This document shows positions 11,464 through 19,758 of a stretch of 39,612 nucleotides of DNA, piece after piece. How positions within the stretch are numbered: the first letter of the stretch is position 1; each line of letters begins with the position of its first letter. This DNA is from an uncultured Algibacter sp. (GTDB lineage Bacteria; Bacteroidota; Bacteroidia; Flavobacteriales; Flavobacteriaceae): positions 1-39,612 of the forward strand of contig CANMZT010000023.1 in the NCBI GenBank assembly GCA_947502405.1, given 5' to 3'. The notes beneath the pieces are model-generated. The model was not told where the DNA came from, made no database searches, and saw only the letters and a program-made list of their open reading frames with translations. A program made the translations under genes and the position numbers.

Positions 11464-12324
11464 ATGAAAAACCAACACACCAATCATCTTCTATTACTAG
11501 GTTTAGCAACACTATTTATAAGCACATCTGGTGTCTTAGGAAAATACATAGACCTCCCTACACCACTAATTATATGGTTTAGAAGTGCTCTAGCAGCATT
11601 TTTTTTATTCCTATTCTGTAAATTCAAAAAGCTCAATATAACACTAAAATCTAAAAAAGATATGCCAACTATTATTCTTGGAGGCATATTATTAGGTGTA
11701 CATTGGGTCGCCTATTTTTTAGCTTTAAAATTAAGCAACGTAGCTATTGGTATGCTCTCCATGTTTACATTTCCTGTAATAACAGCCTTATTAGAACCTT
11801 TTTTTACAAAGTCTAAATTAAACCCAATACATGTGGTGTTAGGATTAATGGTGTTATTAGGCATTTACATTCTAGCACCAGAAATAAATTTTGAAAGCAC
11901 TTATTTAAGAGGTATACTCTTGGGTGTGTTTTCCGCATTTTGCTATTCACTCCGCAATCTCATTTTAAAAAGGCACGTGTCTCAATATGATGGTACCGTA
12001 TTAATGATGCAACAATGCATCATAGTAGCTGTTTTATTAATACCAATTTTATTTAATATAAATATAGAGCAAGTACAAACGCAACTACCATTTCTTTTAA
12101 TCCTAGGCTTAGTCACTACAGCTTTAGGGCACTCATTATTCATTAGCAGCCTTAAACATTTTTCAGTAAGCACTGCAAGTATCATTGGTAGCGCACAACC
12201 CATTTTTGGTATTATAATGGCATATTGCTTCTTAAACGAAATCCCTACTCTAAACACTTTTATAGGCGGAAGTTTAATTTTAGCTACCGTTATTATAGAG
12301 AGTATTCGGTCTAAAAAAGCATAG
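11464..12324 (+). CDS. EamA/DMT-superfamily transporter
   Basis: A 286-residue inner-membrane protein that is almost wholly hydrophobic, with about ten predicted membrane helices in two five-helix halves. This is the layout of EamA (drug/metabolite transporter superfamily) permeases. Features include an early SGVLGKY segment, an internal WVAYFLALKLS helix and a second-half SLRNLILKRH loop. The C-terminus ends in positive residues (RSKKA). These proteins export or exchange amino acids, nucleobases or other metabolites; the substrate cannot be told from sequence. The following BlaI gene begins 82 bp later behind its own operators, so they are probably separate units. Confidence 0.9.
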   Translation: MKNQHTNHLLLLGLATLFISTSGVLGKYIDLPTPLIIWFRSALAAFFLFLFCKFKKLNITLKSKKDMPTIILGGILLGVHWVAYFLALKLSNVAIGMLSMFTFPVITALLEPFFTKSKLNPIHVVLGLMVLLGIYILAPEINFESTYLRGILLGVFSAFCYSLRNLILKRHVSQYDGTVLMMQQCIIVAVLLIPILFNINIEQVQTQLPFLLILGLVTTALGHSLFISSLKHFSVSTASIIGSAQPIFGIIMAYCFLNEIPTLNTFIGGSLILATVIIESIRSKKA

Positions 12325-12342
12325 TCTTTTTACTTTTTTACC

Positions 12343-12405
12343 TCTACACTTGTAGAATATAAATTTTTGTTCTACATTTGTAGAAAACACTCTAACATTG
12401 TAGAA
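12343..12405 (+). promoter_or_regulatory. Three BlaI-type operators in front of the repressor gene
   Basis: Three related palindromes lie in 63 bp: TCTACACTTGTAGA at 12343-12356, TTCTACATTTGTAGAA at 12370-12385 (perfect 7-bp arms) and the imperfect TCTAACATTGTAGAA at 12391-12405, which abuts the start codon. TACA-N2-TGTA cores are the known operator style of BlaI/MecI repressors. Their position just upstream of the BlaI-like gene indicates autorepression. Confidence 0.85.
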
Positions 12406-12406
12406 C

Positions 12407-12772
12407 ATGCAACTATCAAAAACAGAAGAAGAATTAATGAATCACCTTTGGAAGCTTGAAAAAGCTTTCATGAAAGAGTTATTAGACGTTTACCCAGAAC
12501 CAAAACCAGCAAATACAACCATTGCCACACTACTAAAACGTATGACAGATAAAGGTTTTATAGACTATAAGCTTTTTGGAAAATCAAGACAATATTACCC
12601 TTTAGTAAAAAAGAAAGATTATTTCTCAAAACATGTAAACGGATTGATTAAAAACTTTTTTAATGACAGTGCATCACAATTTGCATCCTTTTTTACCAAA
12701 GAAACCAACCTAACCAAAGAAGAGTTAGAAGACTTAAAAACCTTAATTGATAGCGAAATTAAAAACAAATAG
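12407..12772 (+). CDS. BlaI/MecI/CopY-family transcriptional repressor
   Basis: A 121-residue winged-helix repressor. The N-terminal domain (residues about 1-70) starts QLSKTEEELMNHLWKLEKA and has the family-typical EPKPANTTIATLLKRM recognition helix followed by KGFIDY and a wing ending RQYYPLV. The C-terminal helices (SKHVNGLIKNFF) dimerise. In known systems the membrane peptidase BlaR1 triggers cleavage of this repressor in response to an envelope signal. Here the M56 peptidase gene follows after 2 bp, and three matching operators lie directly upstream, so the pair is probably autoregulated. No beta-lactamase gene is nearby, so the inducer and targets are unknown. Confidence 0.93.
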   Translation: MQLSKTEEELMNHLWKLEKAFMKELLDVYPEPKPANTTIATLLKRMTDKGFIDYKLFGKSRQYYPLVKKKDYFSKHVNGLIKNFFNDSASQFASFFTKETNLTKEELEDLKTLIDSEIKNK

Positions 12773-12774
12773 TT

Positions 12775-14958
12775 ATGCTTCTACTCCTTTTAAAATCTAG
12801 TGCTTGTTTAGCTATTTTTATGTTGTTTTATAAATTTTGTTTAGAACAAACAAGTGCGCATACCTTTAAACGATTCTATTTAATTATTGCAATTTTAATT
12901 TCAATTGGCATTCCGTTTATTACGTTTACTGAGTATATTTTGGTGCAACCAGTAAATAATATTCCAACTCTAGAATTTATAAATCAACCTGTTTTTGAAG
13001 CTACCAAAACCAAGCAACAACAAAACTACACCCCAATAATTTTGTGGAGTATCTACACCATTGGTGTAATAATATTTTCTTTCAGGTTCTTTAAGAATCT
13101 ATATAAGATTATTCATAAAATAAAAACCAACCCGAAGTTTAAAAATGAAAAGTTTATTAACGTTTTATTACATGATTTAATCCATCCACACACCTTTTTC
13201 AATTACATTTTTCTCAATAAAAATAAATACGAAAACAGGCTAATCCCAAAAGAGGTCCTTTTACATGAGCAAGTTCATGCTAAACAAAAGCACGCTTTAG
13301 ACATCTTGTTTATTGAAATACTTCAGATAGTTTTCTGGTTTAATCCACTATTACATTTCATAAAAAAAGACATTAAACTTAATCACGAATTTTTAGCTGA
13401 CCAAGCTGTTATTAATAGTGGAACAAACACAAAGCAATACCAACAATTACTATTAGCATTCTCATCAAATGCTTCTCACAATCAATTGGCAAACGCCATC
13501 AATTATTCATTAATCAAAAAACGATTCACAGTCATGAAAACAAAAACATCAAAAACAAAAATATGGAGCAGGAGTATTGCACTTCTACCATTATTAGCTG
13601 TCCTAGTCTACAGTTTTAGTGCTCACAAAAAAGTAGAAAAACACATGGCTACAGAAGATCCAGAAATGCATCATACCGCCAGAAGTATTGAAGTTGAAGT
13701 ACTAGAAAACGGCACATATAAAATAGACGGTATTGCTACTACCAAAGCAACATTTGTATCAACTATTAATAAATTACATCAAGACATTACCCCTGAAATT
13801 CGTAATCGCATAATAAATATTCATGTTAACGACCAAAAACTGGTTTCTGACGAAGAAGTATGGTTTATTTATAATTCGGTTCTCGATTATGGCTTTCATC
13901 GTATTGTAACTTATAACCAAGAAATAATTCGTTCAAAAGGAAATAAACCTTTTGCTATTGAAAGTTCAGATAAACAAAATGGTGCTACTAAAAAGCAAAT
14001 GGATGAATACAACGTTCTAGCCAAAAAATATAATAAACAACCTGCAAACAAACGTATCATCAAATTAAAAGATGTAAAACGTCTGGAGTATTTATATAGT
14101 TTAATGAATGAAAGTCAAAAAAATAATGCACAGCCATTACCTAATTACCCTCCACCACCTCCTAAATCTCCAAAAGTAAAAAAAGTAGAGCCATTAGATA
14201 TTCCGCCTCCACCATCTCAAGATAAAGAAACCTTTAGTGATGCTAAAATAAAAGAAAACCTATATCTATATATTTCAGAAAAAAGAAAACAACTAGATGA
14301 ACAATTGAAATCTTCTAAAACTGAAAAAGAAAAAGCAGGATTCTTAAAACTGAAAAAGTTTTTTGATGAGCGTCTTAAATTACTTGAGAAAAATTTAGAA
14401 AAAGGAGGGCCATCAGATATTGCTAATCCTCCAGCACCAGCACCTAATATAGATGAAAGTGAACCCTCAGAAACTCTAACACCTGCCAATCCAAAATCAC
14501 AATTAGACCATACAAAGCAAAATAACATTAAAGAATCAAACTCTTCACAAAAACATTACATAAATGTTCTTGTAAATGAGAATGGAGATATATTCGTAGA
14601 CACTCAAAAAGTTAATTTAAATACTCTTTCCCAAAAAATTATTGAAGTAAAGAATCAATTTATAAATAAAAAAGTCATAGACAAGGGATACAATTTTAAA
14701 TATCAAGATAAATTATCTGTAAAAGTTAAAATTGTAGGACATACTACTGGACAATATTTAGTTAATCTTAAGAAAGAAATCAAAAAGTCTAAACTTTTAA
14801 TTTCTTCTATTGAGGCTGATTCTGCTTCTCAGATTCAAAATTTTATGAATAAAAAACATGGTACTACTCCTAGTCAAGATACAATCTATGAATACAGACA
14901 AACTACTAAAATCAGTATAGATACAATAAAAAGGAATACAAAAAAGAAAAAAACTTAA
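12775..14958 (+). CDS. M56 (BlaR1-like) membrane metallopeptidase with long C-terminal extension
   Basis: A 727-residue inner-membrane protein. Membrane helices lie near residues 2-22, 33-53 and 87-104. The zinc site is HEQVH (H164, E165, H168), with NHEFLAD (E205) as third ligand. A fourth helix lies near 268-284. The roughly 440-residue extension after it contains a stretch resembling ExbD-type domains (IEVEVLENGTYKIDG, from about 305), a Pro-rich segment (near 455-480), a charged coiled-coil-like segment and a second ExbD-like stretch (INVLVNENGDIFVDTQ, near 595). It is expected to sense an envelope signal and relay it to the BlaI partner encoded 2 bp upstream. The extension is much longer than in BlaR1 and replaces the penicillin-binding sensor. 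The domain names for the extension are inferred by eye. Confidence 0.88.
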   Translation: MLLLLLKSSACLAIFMLFYKFCLEQTSAHTFKRFYLIIAILISIGIPFITFTEYILVQPVNNIPTLEFINQPVFEATKTKQQQNYTPIILWSIYTIGVIIFSFRFFKNLYKIIHKIKTNPKFKNEKFINVLLHDLIHPHTFFNYIFLNKNKYENRLIPKEVLLHEQVHAKQKHALDILFIEILQIVFWFNPLLHFIKKDIKLNHEFLADQAVINSGTNTKQYQQLLLAFSSNASHNQLANAINYSLIKKRFTVMKTKTSKTKIWSRSIALLPLLAVLVYSFSAHKKVEKHMATEDPEMHHTARSIEVEVLENGTYKIDGIATTKATFVSTINKLHQDITPEIRNRIINIHVNDQKLVSDEEVWFIYNSVLDYGFHRIVTYNQEIIRSKGNKPFAIESSDKQNGATKKQMDEYNVLAKKYNKQPANKRIIKLKDVKRLEYLYSLMNESQKNNAQPLPNYPPPPPKSPKVKKVEPLDIPPPPSQDKETFSDAKIKENLYLYISEKRKQLDEQLKSSKTEKEKAGFLKLKKFFDERLKLLEKNLEKGGPSDIANPPAPAPNIDESEPSETLTPANPKSQLDHTKQNNIKESNSSQKHYINVLVNENGDIFVDTQKVNLNTLSQKIIEVKNQFINKKVIDKGYNFKYQDKLSVKVKIVGHTTGQYLVNLKKEIKKSKLLISSIEADSASQIQNFMNKKHGTTPSQDTIYEYRQTTKISIDTIKRNTKKKKT

Positions 14959-14997
14959 AACACAACTTATTTAACAAATCATAATGATGTTATTACA

Positions 14998-15037
14998 TGA
15001 CCTGTTAGTTCTTAAAAACTAGACAGGTCATTTTTTT
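14998..15037 (+). terminator. Rho-independent terminator after the BlaI-M56 operon
   Basis: TGACCTGT...ACAGGTCA is extended by TAGTT/AACTA (one bulge), with a short loop and then seven T. It lies 40 bp past the M56 stop codon. Confidence 0.85.
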
Positions 15038-15105
15038 ACTTCAAAGTGTAACAAATCAATAGCTTTAACGTTCTAATAGTCAATCAATCAAAAAACAATC
15101 AAATC

Positions 15106-16206
15106 ATGTTAAAGCGCTTTTTTATTATCTGCTCTGGAGCGGATACCGATATTTTAAAAGAATGCTCTGTAGGAGAGCAAAACAAATACGCAGGTATTGG
15201 AGCTACCGTTTTCTTTACTGCTGTTATGGCTTTTATAGCTGCAAGTTATGCGCTATATACCGTTTTTGATAACCTCTATTCTTCCATTTTCTTTGGTCTT
15301 ATCTGGGGGCTTCTCATTTTTAACTTAGACCGCTACATTGTTTCAACAATAAAAAAAACAGGACACGTTATTGACGAATTAATTCAGGCTTCTCCTAGAA
15401 TTATTTTAGCTATTATCATAGCAATGGTGATTTCAAAACCTTTAGAGTTAAAAATTTTTGAAAAAGAAATTAATCAAGTTTTATTAGAACAAAAAAATGA
15501 AATGACCTTAGCTAATAAAACGCAAATAGCTGAACAATTTACACCTAGTATAGAAGGGTTAAACAATGATATTTTAACCTTGCAACAAGAAATTGATACT
15601 AAAGAAGCTGAAGTTAATCAACTATATGACACCTATATCGCTGAAGCTGAAGGTACAGCAGGAACTAAACTATTAGGTAAAGGACCCGTTTACAAAGAAA
15701 AACGAGAAAAACACGACGCTCTTCTTGCAGAATTACAACAGTTAAAAGCAGACAATAAAGTAAAAATTGCTTCTATTGAAAGCGAAATAGTTAAACTAAA
15801 AGGCGATTACAACACACAAGTTACAACAACACAACCCATCATTAATAATTTTGATGGTTTAATGGCAAGAGTTGATGCTTTAGGAAAACTACCTTGGCTA
15901 CCATCTTTCTTTATTTTTATGTTGTTTTTGGCTATTGAAACATCACCAATTTTCGCGAAACTGTTATCTCCAAAAGGCGCTTACGATTTTAAATTGGATG
16001 ACCAAGAAACAGCGTTAAAAACCAATGTGCTTCAAAACAAAAACCAACGTGAGGCCATGCTAAAAACGGATTACGCCATTAACGATCGTATATATAGTGA
16101 TATTGAAAAAGAGGACGAATTATATAACTACAAGCGCAAAAAAGCGAGGGAACTTATGCAATTGCAGGCCGATGCCTTTTATAAAAAACAAAAAAATATA
16201 CTATAA
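15106..16206 (+). CDS. DUF4407 domain membrane protein
   Basis: A 366-residue inner-membrane protein of the DUF4407 family. It starts with the family hallmark FFIICSGAD, followed by two close helices (about 29-50 and 57-75), the conserved FNLDRYIVS motif and a third helix (about 94-107). A long charged central segment (about 120-245) is rich in Gln, Glu and Lys and is likely coiled coil. A last helix (WLPSFFIFMLFLAIETSPIF, about 263-283) and a basic tail follow. Function of the family is unknown. The gene is monocistronic and converges with the STAS gene, the two stop codons being directly adjacent. Confidence 0.92.
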   Translation: MLKRFFIICSGADTDILKECSVGEQNKYAGIGATVFFTAVMAFIAASYALYTVFDNLYSSIFFGLIWGLLIFNLDRYIVSTIKKTGHVIDELIQASPRIILAIIIAMVISKPLELKIFEKEINQVLLEQKNEMTLANKTQIAEQFTPSIEGLNNDILTLQQEIDTKEAEVNQLYDTYIAEAEGTAGTKLLGKGPVYKEKREKHDALLAELQQLKADNKVKIASIESEIVKLKGDYNTQVTTTQPIINNFDGLMARVDALGKLPWLPSFFIFMLFLAIETSPIFAKLLSPKGAYDFKLDDQETALKTNVLQNKNQREAMLKTDYAINDRIYSDIEKEDELYNYKRKKARELMQLQADAFYKKQKNIL

Positions 16207-16488
16207 TTATGCTGCTGCTGATTCTGTTTTAAAATGATCGTATAATTCTTTACAACCTAAACCAACAATTGATAATTTTTTGTTTTTATTTAAAGCTTCT
16301 TCATGAAGTTTTGCAATAGCATCAACACCATATTTATCCATACTAATGATATCTTGAATACTTATAGTAAGATTGTTTACTCTTTCAAAAATATTGTTGA
16401 ACTCGTTGTTAAATACACCAACACTATTTTTGTTAAGAATTCCTTTTACCTTGAAGAAATTGTTGCAATTCGTAATTTGAAAATCCAT
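16207..16488 (-). CDS. STAS-domain protein (anti-sigma-factor-antagonist-like)
   Basis: A 93-residue cytosolic protein with the beta-alpha layout of STAS domains: KGILNKNSVGVFNNEF, NLTISIQDIISMDKYGVDAIAKLHEEA and KKLSIVGLGCKELYDHF. The position corresponding to the phosphorylatable Ser of SpoIIAA appears to be the DIISMDKYG motif (Ser at about residue 49). No anti-sigma kinase or sigma gene is adjacent, so the partner is unknown. Similar orphan STAS proteins occur in Flavobacteriaceae. The fold call rests on pattern only. Confidence 0.75.
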   Translation of the reverse strand: MDFQITNCNNFFKVKGILNKNSVGVFNNEFNNIFERVNNLTISIQDIISMDKYGVDAIAKLHEEALNKNKKLSIVGLGCKELYDHFKTESAAA

Positions 16489-16670
16489 AATAAAGTGATT
16501 TTTTAAGGGTTATAAAATAAACTTGAGGGAGATAATCATCTGATTACAAGGTAAAAGTATTAAAGTACAAAGCTAAGAACATAATTTAATCGATAAATAG
16601 ATTTTAACTTTAGATGAAAAAATACTTTCTGTAAATTTCATCGGTGAGTAACCTTTTTTAGTTGCGATAT

Positions 16671-16699
16671 TTTGTTACATTTACTTTAGCTTATCTTTC
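16671..16699 (+). promoter_or_regulatory. Possible Bacteroidetes-type promoter for the NTF2-like gene
   Basis: TTTG at 16671-16674 and TATCTTTC at 16692-16699 (one mismatch to TAnnTTTG) are separated by 17 bp, upstream of the gene starting at 16765. Such boxes are short and can arise by chance in AT-rich DNA. Confidence 0.35.
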
Positions 16700-16764
16700 C
16701 AAATATGAATATTGGTATAAGTTTTGCTCTAAACAACGTGAACTTAATGTAAACATTTTAAAAA

Positions 16765-17196
16765 ATGAAAAAACTACTTGTATTACTTTTTATGGTATGT
16801 TTCTTTAATGGATTTTCGCAATCAAATGAAGAAGCTGATATTAAAGCCATCAACAAAGTTTTAAAAAAGCAACGTATTGCTTGGTCCAACAACGATATTG
16901 AAGGCTACATGAAAGGCTACTGGAAAAGTGACTCTCTTAAGTTTTATGGAACTAATGGTGTAACCTACGGTTGGGAGAATACCTTGGAGCGCTACCAAAA
17001 AGCTTACCCAACAAAAAAACATACTGGGAAATTAAGCTTTAGAATTAATGATGTTTCAAAAATAAGCGAAGGTGCTTATTTTGTTTTAGGAGAGTACCAT
17101 ATTAAGCGCGATATGGGAAATGCCGATGGTATTTTTATGCTTGTATTTAAACAGATTAATGGAGAATGGAAAATTATTGCAGACACCTCAACTTGA
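16765..17196 (+). CDS. Secreted NTF2-like (DUF4440/SnoaL-type) protein
   Basis: A 143-residue protein with a clear signal peptide (MKKLLVLLFMVCFFNGFSQ). The mature part looks like the NTF2-like/DUF4440 cone fold: a long N-terminal helix (IKAINKVLKKQRIAWSNNDIE), GYMKGYWKSDSLKFYG, GWENTLERYQKAYP, then strands ending in FMLVFKQINGEWKIIADTST, the family-typical closing motif. Members bind small hydrophobic ligands or act as isomerases, and many have no known activity. It is a single gene likely located in the periplasm. Confidence 0.85.
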   Translation: MKKLLVLLFMVCFFNGFSQSNEEADIKAINKVLKKQRIAWSNNDIEGYMKGYWKSDSLKFYGTNGVTYGWENTLERYQKAYPTKKHTGKLSFRINDVSKISEGAYFVLGEYHIKRDMGNADGIFMLVFKQINGEWKIIADTST

Positions 17197-17207
17197 TAAA
17201 ACTACTT

Positions 17208-17480
17208 TTACTGCTTTAATTTCTTGATGGTCTCTTGATGCTTTTCCAAATCTACTGGGTTATAAATAACCTTTTTTGATACTGGATATTTTTCTAGAAG
17301 ATGTTTTGGGCGTATTGGTCTGTTATGAAAATTACCACCACAGTTTGGACAGACTTTTTGAAGTAAATTTTCCACACAATCTTTACAAAAAGTACATTCA
17401 AAAGTACAAATCATTGCGTCTTTAGAATCGTACGGTAAAGATTTATTACAGTTTTCGCAAGTTGGTCTTATTTCTAACAT
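17208..17480 (-). CDS. DUF1272 zinc-binding small protein
   Basis: A 90-residue protein starting LEIRPTCENCNKSLP, the signature of DUF1272. Four Cys pairs are visible: CENC, CTFECTFC, CKDC-like (FCKDCVENLL) and CPNCGG, enough to bind zinc in a treble-clef or ribbon arrangement. The C-terminal tail ends HQETIKKLKQ. The function is unknown; small cytosolic zinc proteins of this family are widespread in Proteobacteria and Bacteroidetes. It converges with the NTF2-like gene. Confidence 0.9.
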   Translation of the reverse strand: MLEIRPTCENCNKSLPYDSKDAMICTFECTFCKDCVENLLQKVCPNCGGNFHNRPIRPKHLLEKYPVSKKVIYNPVDLEKHQETIKKLKQ

Positions 17481-17552
17481 TTTATTTTATGTTGCAATAT
17501 TTTTAGCAAACCATCTAATACTTGAGATTATAACTGTTATACACAGACATGT

Positions 17553-17706
17553 GCGTTAGGGATTGCAGAGACATCCTTTTTTCTACTTATCTATAAAAAG
17601 CTTAACAGCTTAAATTTACTAAGGTTTTAATATACTTTATGAAATACTGAAACAAGTTGAGAACAAAAAAGATATAACGGAAAGCCCGACCCTTGTGGTA
17701 ACGCCC
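17553..17706 (-). repeat. Dispersed intergenic repeat, copy 2 (reverse orientation, long interior)
   Basis: Read on the minus strand it begins GGGCGTTACCACAAGGGTCG and ends GCAATCCCTAACGC, matching the ends of the other copies. The interior is about 60 bp longer than in copies 1 and 4, is AT-rich, and is flanked by a potential stem (ATCTTTTTT / AAAAAAGGAT). It lies between the DUF1272 and PhnA genes. Confidence 0.85.
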
Positions 17707-17711
17707 GCAAC

Positions 17712-18290
17712 CTATAATTTTTTTACGTAATCCGTTATAATTACAATTTGTTGTGCGCCAACTTTACCTTCTATATACTTATCATTATCTCGATCTAACC
17801 TTATATTTCTAAGTGCTGTACCTTGCTTAGCTACCATACTTGAGCCTTTTACCTTTAAGTCTTTTATCAAAACTACGGAGTCTCCATTTTGAAGTATAAC
17901 CCCATTACTATCTCTGTGGATGATTTTTTCACTTTCATCTTTATCTTCTCCTGTTGCTCTGGCAAGTGCTAAAGGATCATCATCTAGATACATCATATCT
18001 AGCAAATCTTTTGGCCAACCTTCATTTCTAAGTCGTTGTAGCATTCTCCAAGCCATAATTTGAACCGCCACATGCTCGCTCCACATACTATCGTTTAAAC
18101 AACGCCAATGATTGGGATCCATATCCTCGTCACCGTTTATTTGATTTAAACAGATTTTACAAACTAGAACATCATTTGCTACATTTTCGTTTAACGATGG
18201 TGGAATTGTATATTGCTTTAAATCTTCTTTAGAAGCACATAATTCGCAAGAGTTATTGCTACGTTCTTGTAATGTTTGTAATACGCTCAT
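17712..18290 (-). CDS. PhnA/YjdM-type zinc-ribbon protein
   Basis: I chose the ATG at 18288-18290 (product 192 residues, MSVLQTLQERSNN). An upstream in-frame ATG at 18368 would add 26 residues that overlap terminator sequence and do not resemble the family. An N-terminal zinc site (CELC ... CKIC) is followed by a middle helical segment (HVAVQIMAWRMLQRL, GWPKDLLDMMYLDDD). The C-terminal PhnA domain contains the typical DSNGVILQNGDSVVLIKDLKVKG and TDYVKK end. PhnA proteins were named from the E. coli phosphonate locus, but their biochemical role is unsettled. No phosphonate genes are nearby. Confidence 0.92.
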   Translation of the reverse strand: MSVLQTLQERSNNSCELCASKEDLKQYTIPPSLNENVANDVLVCKICLNQINGDEDMDPNHWRCLNDSMWSEHVAVQIMAWRMLQRLRNEGWPKDLLDMMYLDDDPLALARATGEDKDESEKIIHRDSNGVILQNGDSVVLIKDLKVKGSSMVAKQGTALRNIRLDRDNDKYIEGKVGAQQIVIITDYVKKL

Positions 18291-18354
18291 TAAATATTTG
18301 TTTAATGCAATATTACATCTAAATTTAAGCGTGAACAAGTTATTGCTTAAACAA

Positions 18355-18383
18355 AAAAAAGACTGCACTAAGCAGCCTTTTTT
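18355..18383 (-). terminator. Rho-independent terminator of the duplicated secreted-protein gene
   Basis: A12-class stem (AAAAAAGGCTGC / GCAGTCTTTTTT read on the minus strand, one mismatch) with a five-base loop and a T run, just past the stop of the gene at 18401-19228. The symmetrical A/T flanks could let it work in both directions. Confidence 0.8.
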
Positions 18384-18400
18384 ATTATTTTATTAAAAAA

Positions 18401-19228
18401 TTACTTTCGTAATTCTGGAACCACAGAGTATATGGCATCACTATGAAAACCAGTAAAATATTTCCCTCCTAGTTCTCCCATTTTCTTTTTAGCGGCTTCA
18501 TCACTCCAGTGGGCATCAAATAATTCGCCGTCTTTATCAAACATATCATTTATATCATCAATTGAACTTAAAAATGTTGCTTCCACAAATTGTCTTTTAT
18601 CCGAACCATAAGCATGCGCCATTGGGTAATAAGCCTTTATATAATCGTTCTTCATGGTTACATGCTCATGATACTCTGTGAATGTTTTCATAAACTCTTC
18701 CTCTGATCCATCTTCAGGATAAGCAAAATGACTTACTCTTAAATGTACAATCATATCTTTGGCAGCAGGTATCGCAAGTGATTTTGCAAAAGGCATAGTA
18801 GCATAAATCTCATCTGAATGCCTAACTTCGTAAAAATTAGTTTGCTTTTTGAAAAAGGCCTCTCGTTTTGCTTCATCTGGCCAACCTGCTTTTATCAATT
18901 CATCTGCTTTTTTAGCAGCTAAATCAATGGCATTCCAATTTGGGTAAGCTTGAACATAAATGAGTTCTGAATTATCTGCAGAAATATTATGAAGATAGAA
19001 CCCTGCAGCCATAACATAATCGTTCTTCATGGTTACCTTGTTCATAAATTCCTTTTCTACGGATTTCCAATCATCCATATCAAAGTCATCATTGTCCATA
19101 TTCCAATGCATCGTTGTCATGGTAACATACTCTGGTGCTTGAGAAGCATCTTGAGCATAAATAAATTGTACAGGAAAAAGCAATAGCATCATAGCAATTG
19201 CCAAAAATAATTGGTTGATTGTTTTCAT
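18401..19228 (-). CDS. Secreted protein of unknown function with internal tandem duplication
   Basis: A 275-residue protein with a signal peptide (residues 1-25, ending FIYAQ). The rest consists of two related halves, about 35-145 and 160-270. Both contain VTMKNDY (66 and 191), then a W/H-x-DEA helix (WPDEAKREAFF versus WSDEAAKKKMG) and RHSDEIYATMP versus FHSDAIYSVVP. The alternating strand/helix pattern would suit a duplicated alpha-beta barrel of the antibiotic-monooxygenase (dimeric ferredoxin-like) type, but I cannot identify a family. It is likely periplasmic or exported. The gene stands alone with its own terminator. Confidence 0.8.
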   Translation of the reverse strand: MKTINQLFLAIAMMLLLFPVQFIYAQDASQAPEYVTMTTMHWNMDNDDFDMDDWKSVEKEFMNKVTMKNDYVMAAGFYLHNISADNSELIYVQAYPNWNAIDLAAKKADELIKAGWPDEAKREAFFKKQTNFYEVRHSDEIYATMPFAKSLAIPAAKDMIVHLRVSHFAYPEDGSEEEFMKTFTEYHEHVTMKNDYIKAYYPMAHAYGSDKRQFVEATFLSSIDDINDMFDKDGELFDAHWSDEAAKKKMGELGGKYFTGFHSDAIYSVVPELRK

Positions 19229-19351
19229 AATCTGTTAAAAAATTAAAGTTAATATATTGGGTTAATTAAATACTACTTTAAGATTTTAGGGCTTTTGATT
19301 ATGCTATAAAATGTATTAGGGAAATAGAGAGATTATAAATATAACTAAAAA

Positions 19352-19735
19352 CTATTGATTATCAGTATTTTGCTCATTTAAAGTTGTTCGCATCTTTTTT
19401 GTCATGCCTTTTACAACCATATCGTATGAATGGTCTATCAATTCTTTTATAAATTTGGGTGGTAATTCTCCTTCATAAATTTTTATGGTATTCCAGTGCT
19501 TATTACTCACATAAGGCCCTGCATAAATACTAGAATATTGCTCGCGCAATTCTTCTGTATATTTCGGATTACACTTTAGGGTTATTGTCGCTTCACCTTT
19601 ATCCCACAATTGTAAAGGTGCTAGTAAAAACATTTTGGTAAGCACTTTAAAAACAAGTGTATGCTCATCAAAAGGAAAACTTTCTGAAGTCCCTTTTTTA
19701 CTCAAACAATACGCTCGAATTTGTTCAATATCCAT
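19352..19735 (-). CDS. MmcQ/YjbR family DNA-binding-like protein
   Basis: A 127-residue cytosolic protein with the MmcQ/YjbR pattern: MDIEQIRAYCLSKKGTSESFPF at the start, TLVFKVLTKMFLLAPL, ITLKCNPKYTEELREQY, PGPY-like AGPYVSNKHWNTI (here YAGPYVSNKHW) and a C-terminal helix (FIKELIDHSYDMVVKGM). YjbR of E. coli has a CyaY-like double-wing fold; physiological role is unknown. Length and motifs are normal. A dispersed repeat lies immediately upstream. Confidence 0.92.
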   Translation of the reverse strand: MDIEQIRAYCLSKKGTSESFPFDEHTLVFKVLTKMFLLAPLQLWDKGEATITLKCNPKYTEELREQYSSIYAGPYVSNKHWNTIKIYEGELPPKFIKELIDHSYDMVVKGMTKKMRTTLNEQNTDNQ

Positions 19736-19758
19736 ACTATTTTCAACTGTATAATTTG

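Noticed and set aside
10800-12257. Minus-strand frames of 67-101 codons opposite the M20 peptidase and EamA genes
   Set aside because: They are shadows of well-supported plus-strand genes with clear motifs.
14217-14528. 103-codon minus-strand frame opposite the M56 extension
   Set aside because: Antisense to a Lys/Glu/Pro-rich coding segment; the Ser/Phe-rich translation is what a reversed segment gives.
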